From Gemmatimonadota bacterium (GTDB taxonomy: Bacteria > Gemmatimonadota > Gemmatimonadetes > Gemmatimonadales > Gemmatimonadaceae): DNA of 64,000 nucleotides. Shown in pieces: positions 24,670-31,787 of this stretch. The first letter of the stretch is position 1. Each line of letters begins with the position of its first letter. The notes below the pieces were generated by a model, which saw only the letters and a list, made by a program, of their open reading frames with translations, was not told the origin of the DNA and did not search any database. Position numbers and translations under genes: made by a program. The DNA is taken from positions 310,001-374,000 of the forward strand of contig JADKAQ010000004.1 in NCBI GenBank assembly GCA_016719105.1, read 5' to 3'.

Positions 24670-26307
24670 GTGCCGGCCACGGCACGGCCTCGCACCGGAG
24701 TGAGCGCGGGCCCGGCCGCACGAGTCGCCGCTACTGGGATGGCGGCGTCGGCACTCGCGCTGGTTGTTCCGTTCTGGAACTACCTGCACTTTCATCGATA
24801 CAGCCCGATAGGGTCGGATGCGCTGGCCGTCGCTGGTGCGTTGGCGCTCGCTGGCGCACTGATTGGCGCGGTGGTCGTGCGGACGCACGCCGCCGTCGCC
24901 CGTGCCCTTCTCACGGCGAGCCTGCTCTTCGTCAGCGCCGACCTGTTCGCCGACATCGGTGGGTACCATCTGGTCGTGTTTGGCGTCCTCCTGGTCGCGA
25001 CGTGGCTGTTGCGCGTGCACGTGCACGGAATCGTCCTGACGGTCCTGCTCGCCGTGTTGCTCACCACCGTTGTCGCTGGCGGACGCGAGGCCCCGGCGGT
25101 GCAGCCGGCTACGGGCCAGCCGCGCCGCGGCCCACGGCCGCCGCTGTTGCACCTGATCGCCGACGAACACATCGGCGTCGAGGGAATCCCGACCAACATC
25201 CCCGGTGGTGTCGAGGCCAAGGCGGCGTTGATCGCCTTCTATGTGGAGCACGGCTTCCGACTCTTCACGCGTGCCTACTCGCCGTATCACCTGACGGCGG
25301 ATGCGATTCCGAATGCGCTCAACTTCGCGCAGCGCGATACCGGAGGGGTGTGGTTAGGCCCCGGCACGGTCCACTTCCCCGCGCCGCTTGCTGAGAACGC
25401 CTATTTCGATCGCTTGTCGGCCGTTGGCTTCGATGTGCGGTCGTACCAGCCGGGCTTCATCGACTACTGCGGCACTAAGGGGGCGGCGCCGGTCGCCTGC
25501 TTCATGGTCCCGGCGAACTCGGTGGGGAACCTCCCGGCGCTGTCGCTGGCGTGGCCGGTGCGAACGCGCCTGCTCGTGCAACACTGGCTGGCGAACAATT
25601 CGTCGCTCTACGCCCTCGCCAATGCGTTCTACGACGAACGACTGCGTCCCGCGCTCATCGCGCGCCACCTGCCGGCGCCGGACTGGGCCCGCACGACGTA
25701 TCCCCTGGGCCCGGCCGGAGCGCTGCGGATCCTGCAGACAATCGCGCGCGACATCGACACGCTCCCCGACGTGCGCGGGACGGCGTTCTTTGGACACGTG
25801 CTCCTGCCACACGCGCCCTACATGCTGGATGCCGACTGCCTCGTCACGCCGATGCTCTTCGACCAGCCGTCGCAACGCGAGCTCCGGCAGCTGCAGGTCT
25901 CGGCGCAGCGCCGTGCGCTGTACCAGCGCTACTGGCCGCAGCTGCGATGCCTCACCGCGCGCGTGGGGGCGCTCGTCGGACAGCTCGAGGCTCGGGGCGC
26001 GCGCGATGCGGTGGTCATCGTGCATGGTGACCACGGTGCACGCATCGGTGCACCGATCCCTCCGGTCGGGCAGGCCTTCACGCGCGAGGACTTCGATGAC
26101 TTCTACTCGACGCTGTTCGCCGTGCGCGCCCCTGGAATCGTGCCGGGACTCGATAGCAGCGTCGTGTCGATCGGCGAGCTCCTCGCGGGGCTGGCCGCGA
26201 GCGAGTTCTCCCAAGTGAAGGTCGAGTCCGATCCCGCTCCGTTCGTCTTTCGCACGGGCGATGAAGACTCCCCTCGCCGAGTCCGTGCCCCCATCCCGCC
26301 GCGGTGA
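24670..26307 (+). CDS. Membrane-anchored alkaline-phosphatase-superfamily (sulfatase-like) protein
   Basis: About 545 residues. Four hydrophobic helices fill roughly residues 20-145, followed by a soluble domain that begins LLHLIADEHIGVEGIP, the usual first metal-ligand region. Further sites are FFGHVLLPHAPYML and VVIVHGDHGARIG, the Asp-His metal pair of the alkaline phosphatase superfamily. The classic sulfatase C/SxPxR motif is not apparent, so it may be a phospho- or ester-transferase acting on surface glycans. The start is uncertain (GTG at 24670 or 24700; no strong ribosome site). Confidence 0.75.
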   Translation: MPATARPRTGVSAGPAARVAATGMAASALALVVPFWNYLHFHRYSPIGSDALAVAGALALAGALIGAVVVRTHAAVARALLTASLLFVSADLFADIGGYHLVVFGVLLVATWLLRVHVHGIVLTVLLAVLLTTVVAGGREAPAVQPATGQPRRGPRPPLLHLIADEHIGVEGIPTNIPGGVEAKAALIAFYVEHGFRLFTRAYSPYHLTADAIPNALNFAQRDTGGVWLGPGTVHFPAPLAENAYFDRLSAVGFDVRSYQPGFIDYCGTKGAAPVACFMVPANSVGNLPALSLAWPVRTRLLVQHWLANNSSLYALANAFYDERLRPALIARHLPAPDWARTTYPLGPAGALRILQTIARDIDTLPDVRGTAFFGHVLLPHAPYMLDADCLVTPMLFDQPSQRELRQLQVSAQRRALYQRYWPQLRCLTARVGALVGQLEARGARDAVVIVHGDHGARIGAPIPPVGQAFTREDFDDFYSTLFAVRAPGIVPGLDSSVVSIGELLAGLAASEFSQVKVESDPAPFVFRTGDEDSPRRVRAPIPPR

Positions 26308-26433
26308 TGGGAGAGGTGGTGTGACGTGCATCGCATCTCACGTGTTGTCGGTGCCGTGTGGTCGGGCGGAGGTTGGGGCACTTTCGCCTCCCCCCTTGCG
26401 CGACTCGGCCATTCGCCAAAGATTGGCTGCACC

Positions 26434-26520
26434 ATGCTGCACGCGCCCAAGACCCCGCTCTTTACCTTTACGTGGTATTTCGGCTTCCGGGAAACCGGGG
26501 GGCGGAGATCACGCGCGTGA
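26434..26520 (+). CDS. Aromatic leader peptide of the DAHP synthase-prephenate dehydratase operon
   Basis: A 28-codon frame encodes MLHAPKTPLFTFTWYFGF followed by RETGGRRSRA. Six of nine codons between 26461 and 26487 specify Phe (four), Trp or Tyr. Codons rare in this G+C-rich sequence are used: TTT twice and TAT. It lies 37 bases upstream of an intrinsic terminator and about 105 bases before an aromatic biosynthesis operon, the layout of pheL/trpL-type attenuators. No Shine-Dalgarno is visible. A possible TTGCGC (26396-26401), 17 bases, AAGATT (26419-26424) promoter would start transcription almost at the ATG, so the leader may be leaderless. That last point is speculative. Confidence 0.8.
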   Translation: MLHAPKTPLFTFTWYFGFRETGGRRSRA

Positions 26521-26590
26521 CCAGGCGGTAACGGTCCGACACCAGCGTCGATTCTGCGGCCCCCGAAAGCTCGGGGGCCTTTTTCTTGTT
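26494..26590 (+). promoter_or_regulatory. Transcription attenuator of the aromatic operon
   Basis: An intrinsic terminator GGCCCCCGA-AAGC-TCGGGGGCC (26558-26579) is followed by five T residues and CTTGTT. A G-run inside the leader just downstream of the aromatic codons (CGGGGGGC, 26496-26503) can pair with the C-run of the terminator's left arm for at least six contiguous base pairs, giving a competing antiterminator. Ribosome stalling at the Phe/Trp/Tyr codons would leave that G-run free and allow read-through. Completing translation to the stop at 26518 would cover it and let the terminator form. The elements are seen; the mechanism is inferred. Confidence 0.75.
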
Positions 26591-26625
26591 CGTGATCCAC
26601 ACGGTCGTCCTTCGTCGAGGAATCC

Positions 26626-27555
26626 ATGTCCGACACACCGCTTGTCGCCCGGTCGCACCAGCGCGATCACGCGTCCACCGAGGTCCCGGTCGGGCTCGTT
26701 CACCCAGACGCCCGAGACGTGACGATCGGCGGCGGCGCCTTTGTCGTGGCGGCGGGACCATGCTCGGTGGAGGACGGACCGATGATCCTCGAATCGGCGC
26801 GTGCGGTGGCTGCGAGCGGGGCCCGCCTGCTGCGCGGTGGCGCGTTCAAGCCGCGCACGTCACCGTATGCCTTTCAGGGGCTGGGGACCGAGGGACTCGA
26901 GCTGCTTGCGACGGCGCGCGCCGCGACCGGGCTCCCCGTGGTGACCGAGGTGCTCGACGTGCGACAGGTCGAACTGGTCGCGCGCTACGCCGACGTCCTG
27001 CAGATTGGTGCACGGAACATGTACAACACACCACTCCTTGCGGCTGTCGGAGAACTCGGGCTTCCGGTGCTGCTCAAGCGCTCCTTCGCCGCCACGATTC
27101 GCGAGCTCATCTCGGCGGCCGAGTACATCGCGGTGCGCGGCCACACGCGCATCATCCTGTGCGAGCGCGGGATTCGCACCTTCGAGTCGTCGACGCGCAG
27201 CACGCTCGACGTGGCGGCGATCCCGGTGCTCAAGCGGGAGACACACCTCCCGGTGCTCGTCGATCCGAGTCATGCCGCTGGGCGCGCCGATCTCGTTGCG
27301 CCGCTGGCCTGCGCGGCGCTCGCGGCCGGGGCCGATGGGTTGATCGTCGAGGTGCACCCAAACCCTGCGAGCGCGCGGTCCGACGCCGACCAGTCGCTGT
27401 CCTTCGCGCAATTCGACGCGATGATGCAGCAGCTGGCGACGATCGCAACGGCGCTGCAGCGTCCGATCGTGCCATTGCACGACGAGGCACGCGTCCTTCC
27501 GATCGGTGCGCCCCCCCGGCGCACGCGCGCGATTCGCGCGGGGAGCCTCGGATGA
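26626..27555 (+). CDS. aroF: 3-deoxy-7-phosphoheptulonate (DAHP) synthase, type I-beta
   Basis: A 309-residue enzyme of the AroA type I-beta/KDO8P synthase family. Recognisable blocks are AAGPCSVE, RGGAFKPRTSPYAFQGLG, VLQIGARNMYNTPLL, LLKRSF, ILCERGIRTFE and LVDPSHAAGRADLV. The N-terminus lacks an added chorismate mutase or ACT regulatory domain. It condenses PEP and erythrose-4-phosphate, the first step of aromatic synthesis. It is preceded by an aromatic attenuator and overlaps the next gene by 4 bases. Confidence 0.95.
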   Translation: MSDTPLVARSHQRDHASTEVPVGLVHPDARDVTIGGGAFVVAAGPCSVEDGPMILESARAVAASGARLLRGGAFKPRTSPYAFQGLGTEGLELLATARAATGLPVVTEVLDVRQVELVARYADVLQIGARNMYNTPLLAAVGELGLPVLLKRSFAATIRELISAAEYIAVRGHTRIILCERGIRTFESSTRSTLDVAAIPVLKRETHLPVLVDPSHAAGRADLVAPLACAALAAGADGLIVEVHPNPASARSDADQSLSFAQFDAMMQQLATIATALQRPIVPLHDEARVLPIGAPPRRTRAIRAGSLG

Positions 27556-28169
27556 CGGCGGCGCGATGGCGAGCGGACGCGGACGACCTCAAGGAACGGC
27601 TTCGTCCCACGGGCGGAGAGCAAGCGGTGGTCGCCTTTCAGGGAGAGCGGGGGGCGTACGGACACCTGGCGATCGATCAACTCTGGGGTGGGCGTGCCTG
27701 GGTGCTGCCGTGCTGGAGCTTTGGCGACGTCATCGCGGCGGTGGAGCGGGGGAGCGCTGGCTATGCCGTCCTCCCCGTGCATAACGAGATCATCGGGGCG
27801 ATCCCCGGCGTACGCGAGGCGATCGAGGAGGCCGGGCTGGAGCAGGTCGGCGAGGTGCGGCAGGCTGTCCGGCATTGCCTGCTCGGGAGTCCCGGGAGCA
27901 CGCTCGTCGACATTTCCGCCGTCTACTCCCACCCGGCCGCACTCGCCCAGTGCCGCGCCTTTCTCTCCCGCCACCCGGCGATGGTCCCGCGCGAGGCGTA
28001 CGACACGGCGGGGGCCGCTCGCGACGTGGCGGCGCGCGGCCGGCGTCACGAGGCCGCGATCGCCTCGGAAGGGTGCGCCGAGCGATACGGGTTGCAGCTG
28101 CTGGCCCGCGACGTCGGCGACCGCGACGACAACGCGACGACCTTCGCGATCCTGCGGCGCGGGAGCTAG
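27552..28169 (+). CDS. pheA: Prephenate dehydratase, catalytic domain only, divergent
   Basis: The 205-residue product matches the prephenate dehydratase catalytic domain: VVAFQGERGAYGHLA, VERGSAGYAVLPVHNEIIGAIPG, VRQAVRHCLLGSPG, VYSHPAALAQCRAFL and DNATTFAIL. It stops right after the last motif, so the Phe-binding ACT domain of normal enzymes (about 280 residues) is absent. Several usual residues differ: GAYG for GAYS or GTYS, PVHNE for P(I/V)ENS, and TTF for the usual TRF. The gene overlaps aroF by 4 bases. It should make phenylpyruvate, but the altered motifs leave some doubt about activity or substrate (arogenate is the alternative). Confidence 0.8.
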   Translation: MTAARWRADADDLKERLRPTGGEQAVVAFQGERGAYGHLAIDQLWGGRAWVLPCWSFGDVIAAVERGSAGYAVLPVHNEIIGAIPGVREAIEEAGLEQVGEVRQAVRHCLLGSPGSTLVDISAVYSHPAALAQCRAFLSRHPAMVPREAYDTAGAARDVAARGRRHEAAIASEGCAERYGLQLLARDVGDRDDNATTFAILRRGS

Positions 28170-28170
28170 C

Positions 28171-28539
28171 ATGCCGATCCGCGCCATCAAGGGGGCGACA
28201 ACGGTCTCGGTCGACTCGGCGCGCGAGATCTGCGTCGCCACCGCCGAACTGCTGCACGCCATGCTGTCGGAGAACGCGCTCCGTGTCGAGCACGTCGTGA
28301 GCCTGATGCTGACGGCGACGCCGGATCTTCGCAGCGAGTTTCCTGCCCGTGGTGCGCGCGATGCGGGGTGGGGTGAGGTGCCGATGCTCTGTGCCCAGGA
28401 GATCGACGTCCCTGGGGCACTGCCGCGCTGCATCCGGGTGCTGGCACACGTGGAGCTGACGGCGGGACATTCGGTACGTCACGTGTACCTACGCGACGCG
28501 CGCGGGCTCCGCCCCGACCTGTCGGCGTCCAGCGGGTGA
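28171..28539 (+). CDS. aroH: Chorismate mutase, AroH class
   Basis: A 122-residue protein with the monofunctional AroH fold: PIRAIKGATTVSVDSA, ELLHAMLSENALRVEHVVSL, TATPDLRSEFPARGARDAGW, VPMLCAQEIDVPGALPRCIR. The Arg in the first block, the Glu in QEIDV and the conserved Cys are in their usual places. It converts chorismate to prephenate, the substrate of the preceding gene product. GGGAG lies a few bases upstream of the ATG. It is the last gene of the attenuated aromatic operon and converges on leuB. Confidence 0.95.
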   Translation: MPIRAIKGATTVSVDSAREICVATAELLHAMLSENALRVEHVVSLMLTATPDLRSEFPARGARDAGWGEVPMLCAQEIDVPGALPRCIRVLAHVELTAGHSVRHVYLRDARGLRPDLSASSG

Positions 28540-28576
28540 AGGGAGCCCCGGATGTTCTGCCTCCCGCGGGGGTCGG

Positions 28577-29680
28577 TCAGCGCATGCGTTGCACGCGCTG
28601 GGCGATTTCGGCTCCCACCTCGGCGGTGCTGTGGGCACGCAGGCCGGGGAGGGTGATGTCCGGGGTACGCCAGCCATCCTCGAGCGCGGAGTCGACGGCC
28701 TGTTCTACCGCCAGGGCCTCGTCGTGAAGTTCCAGCGAGGTGCGGAGCATCATGGCGACGCTCAGGATCGTCCCGACCGGGTTGGCCTTCCCCTGGCCGG
28801 CGATGTCGGGGGCCGAGCCGTGAATGGGCTCGTACAGCCCGACGCGTCGCCGCCCTCCCGTGCGTGGATGGCCTAACGACGCACTGGGCAGGAGCCCGAT
28901 CGATCCGGCGATCACCGCGGCCTCGTCGGTGAGGATGTCGCCGAAGAGGTTCTCGGTGACGATCACGTCGAAGCGCGTCGGGTTCATCATGAGGTGCATG
29001 GCGCAGGCATCGACGAGCATGACGTCGTACGTGACATCGGGGAACTCGTCGCGCATCACACCCTCCGCGACGGAACGCCAGAGTCGGGACGTCTCCAGCA
29101 CGTTTGCCTTGTCGACCGACGTGACCTTGTGCCGCCGGGTGCGCGCGAGCTCGCCGGCCGTGCGCACCACGCGTTCGACTTCTGCGGCGGTGTAGGTGCA
29201 GTCGTCGCTGGCCACCTCGCCCCCATCCTTCCCGGTGAACCGCCGCTTCTTTCCGAAGTACAGTCCGCCGGTCAGTTCGCGCACGACCACGAGGTCGACG
29301 CCCGCGAGCCGCTCCGGGCGCAACGGCGAGAAGTCGCGTGCAACGCCAGAGACGCGCACCGGGCGGATGTTCGCATAGGTCCCCATGATCCGCCGCAACG
29401 CCAGAAGCCCGCGCTCCGGGCGCTCGGCGAGCGAGGGGTCGTCCCATTTCGGGCCGCCGACGGCGCCTAACAGCACCGCGTGGGCGCGGTGCGTGAGGTT
29501 GGCCGTGGCGACGGGGAGCGAATGCCCCGTGGTCTCGATCGCGGCGCCGCCGATGAGTCCGTACTCGATGTCGAACCGGTGTCCGAATCGGTCGCCGACC
29601 GCGGCGAGGACGCGAAGTGCCTCGTCGATGACCTCGGGACCGACCCCGTCACCGGGGAGCGTGGCAATGTGGGCGTGCAC
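28577..29680 (-). CDS. leuB: 3-isopropylmalate dehydrogenase
   Basis: 367 residues from the GTG at 29680, which starts VHAHIATLPGDGVGPEV as expected for this family. Typical blocks include LLGAVGGPKWD, RELTGGLYFG, ENLFGDILTDEA and LYEPIHGSAPDIAGQGKANP. It oxidises and decarboxylates 3-isopropylmalate with NAD in leucine synthesis. The start has no clear ribosome site and lies 20 bases after the leuD stop, so translation is probably coupled. It is the last gene of the long ilv-leu operon. Confidence 0.95.
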   Translation of the reverse strand: MHAHIATLPGDGVGPEVIDEALRVLAAVGDRFGHRFDIEYGLIGGAAIETTGHSLPVATANLTHRAHAVLLGAVGGPKWDDPSLAERPERGLLALRRIMGTYANIRPVRVSGVARDFSPLRPERLAGVDLVVVRELTGGLYFGKKRRFTGKDGGEVASDDCTYTAAEVERVVRTAGELARTRRHKVTSVDKANVLETSRLWRSVAEGVMRDEFPDVTYDVMLVDACAMHLMMNPTRFDVIVTENLFGDILTDEAAVIAGSIGLLPSASLGHPRTGGRRRVGLYEPIHGSAPDIAGQGKANPVGTILSVAMMLRTSLELHDEALAVEQAVDSALEDGWRTPDITLPGLRAHSTAEVGAEIAQRVQRMR

Positions 29681-29700
29681 GACGGAGGGGTGAGGACTGG

Positions 29701-30306
29701 TTAGGCGATCGTGGAAATGGCGGCCGGATGCGACTGTTCGTACCGAGCGATCTCGTCGTCGGCGCCGAGCAGGAAGCCCAGCTGGTCGATCCCTTCCAGC
29801 AGGCAATGGCGGGCGAACGGGGCCAGGGCGAAGCCCCACGCGTCTTGGCCGACGAGCAGTCGCTGCGACGCGACGTCCACGACTGCAACGACGTCGGGGT
29901 GCAGGGCAAGGTGTTCGACGATTGCGGCGTGCGCTTCCCGGTCGAGTTGCACCGGGACGATCCCGTTCTTGAGCGCGTTGTTGCGAAAAATGTCGGCGAA
30001 CGATGGGGCGACAACGGCCTGGAAGCCGAAATCGGCGAGCGCCCATGGGGCGTGCTCTCGTGAGGAGCCGCAGCCAAAGTTGCGCCCGCCCACGAGGATG
30101 CGACGCTCGCTCGCCCCGGGGGCGTTGAGGATGAAGTCGCTCCGTGGCGTTCCGTCGGCGGTGTAGCGCCAGTCGGCGAAGAGGTGCGTCCCGAGTCCAC
30201 GTCGTTCAGTCGTCTTGAGGAAGCGGGCGGGGATGATCTGGTCGGTGTCGATGTCGTCGGTGGCCAGGAGGACCGCGCGACTCTCGATACGAGTGAGTGG
30301 GGGCAT
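29701..30306 (-). CDS. leuD: 3-isopropylmalate dehydratase small subunit
   Basis: 201 residues, starting at ATG 30306, two bases after the leuC stop. Blocks LLATDDIDTDQIIPARFL, VGGRNFGCGSSREHAPWAL and FADIFRNNALKNGIVPV define the swivel domain of isopropylmalate isomerase. It works as a heterodimer with LeuC. Its TAA stop lies within a GCCTAAC motif. Confidence 0.95.
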   Translation of the reverse strand: MPPLTRIESRAVLLATDDIDTDQIIPARFLKTTERRGLGTHLFADWRYTADGTPRSDFILNAPGASERRILVGGRNFGCGSSREHAPWALADFGFQAVVAPSFADIFRNNALKNGIVPVQLDREAHAAIVEHLALHPDVVAVVDVASQRLLVGQDAWGFALAPFARHCLLEGIDQLGFLLGADDEIARYEQSHPAAISTIA

Positions 30307-30308
30307 CG

Positions 30309-31787
30309 TCAGGCGAGGGATCGGACGTCGGCGACGGCACCGCGGATGGCGCTGGCGGCGGCGGTGAGCGGCGAGGCAAGCAGGGTTCGCCCTCCCTTGC
30401 CCTGTCGCCCCTCGAAGTTGCGATTGCTGGTGCTCACGGCATACTGGCCAGGTGCAATCTGGTCGCCGTTCATGGCGATGCACATCGAGCAGCCGCTCTC
30501 GCGCCACTCGGCCCCCGCGTCGCGGAAGACGTGGTGCAACCCCTCCGCCTCGGCCTGCCACTTGATGGCCTGCGAACCGGGGACGACCAGCATGCGCACG
30601 TGCGGGGCGATGCGGCGCCCGGCAAGGACCCCGGCGGCAGCCCGCAGGTCGCCCAGGCGCGAGTTGGTGCAGCTGCCGATGAAGACCACGTCGATGCGCT
30701 GGCCGGCGATCGGCTGTCCGGGCTCGAGCCCCATGTAGCGCAGCGACTGTTGCAGCTGCGCACGATCGGTGGGATCGGTGACGGCCGCGAGTTCGGGGAC
30801 ATGTCCAGTGACCGGGATCGTCATCCCCGGGTTGGTCCCGTACGAGACCATGGGCGTGAGGGACTCGGCGTCGAGGACAATCGTGCGGTCGTAGGACGCG
30901 CCCTCGTCGGAGCGATACGACGTCCAGCGTTCCACCGCTGCTTGCCAAGCGGCGCCGGTGGGGGAATGCGGGCGGCCGGCGAGCCACGAGAAGGTGGTCT
31001 CGTCAGGCGCCACGAGACCGGCGCGCGCCCCGGCCTCGATCGACATGTTGCAGACCGTCATGCGCCCCTCCATGTCGAGGGCGCGGATGGTCGATCCGGT
31101 GTACTCGATGACGTGTCCCGCGCCGCCAGCCACGCCAATGCGGGCAATAACGGCGAGGATGATGTCCTTGGCGGTCACGCCGGGGCCGAGTCGCCCGTCG
31201 ACGCGGACCTCCATCGTCCGGGGGCGCGACTGGAGGAGACACTGCGTGGCCAGGACGTCGGCGACTTCGGACGTCCCGATGCCGAAGGCCAGCGCCCCAA
31301 AGGCGCCGTGCGTGCTCGTGTGCGAGTCGCCACAGACGATCGTCATCCCCGGCTGCGTGAGTCCCTGCTCGGGGCCGATGACGTGCACGATGCCGCGCGC
31401 CGGGTGGTCGAGGTCGAAGAGTGGGATGCCGTAGTCCCGGCAGTTGCGCTGCAGGGTGTCGAGCTGCGCGGCCGCCTGCGGATCGGCGACGGTGAGCGTC
31501 CGCGTCCCCGCAGAGAGGGCGGTCGGCGTGGAGTGGTCCATCGTGGCGATGGTCCGTCCCGGGCGGCGTACCCGGAGCCCGCGCGACCGCAGCTCGCTGA
31601 AGGCCTGCGCCGAGGTCACCTCGTGGACGAGGTGGAGGTCGACGTAAAGGACCGCGGGGGTGTCCGGCGTCTCCGGCCGGACCAGGTGCGCGTCCCAGAT
31701 CTTCTCCAGCATCGTGCGCGGGGGGCGCCCCGCGGCATTGCTGCTGACGGAGACGGGCGATGCCGGCGTCGTGGCGCCGCGGCTCAT
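30309..31787 (-). CDS. leuC: 3-isopropylmalate dehydratase large subunit
   Basis: 492 residues of the aconitase superfamily. The [4Fe-4S] cluster ligands are seen as the Cys in FIGSCTNSRLGD and the pair CSMC. Other blocks are CGDSHTSTHGAFGALAFGIG, GVTAKDIILAVI and STSNRNFEGRQGKGGRT. It isomerises 2- to 3-isopropylmalate with LeuD. The start overlaps leuA by 4 bases. Confidence 0.96.
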   Translation of the reverse strand: MSRGATTPASPVSVSSNAAGRPPRTMLEKIWDAHLVRPETPDTPAVLYVDLHLVHEVTSAQAFSELRSRGLRVRRPGRTIATMDHSTPTALSAGTRTLTVADPQAAAQLDTLQRNCRDYGIPLFDLDHPARGIVHVIGPEQGLTQPGMTIVCGDSHTSTHGAFGALAFGIGTSEVADVLATQCLLQSRPRTMEVRVDGRLGPGVTAKDIILAVIARIGVAGGAGHVIEYTGSTIRALDMEGRMTVCNMSIEAGARAGLVAPDETTFSWLAGRPHSPTGAAWQAAVERWTSYRSDEGASYDRTIVLDAESLTPMVSYGTNPGMTIPVTGHVPELAAVTDPTDRAQLQQSLRYMGLEPGQPIAGQRIDVVFIGSCTNSRLGDLRAAAGVLAGRRIAPHVRMLVVPGSQAIKWQAEAEGLHHVFRDAGAEWRESGCSMCIAMNGDQIAPGQYAVSTSNRNFEGRQGKGGRTLLASPLTAAASAIRGAVADVRSLA

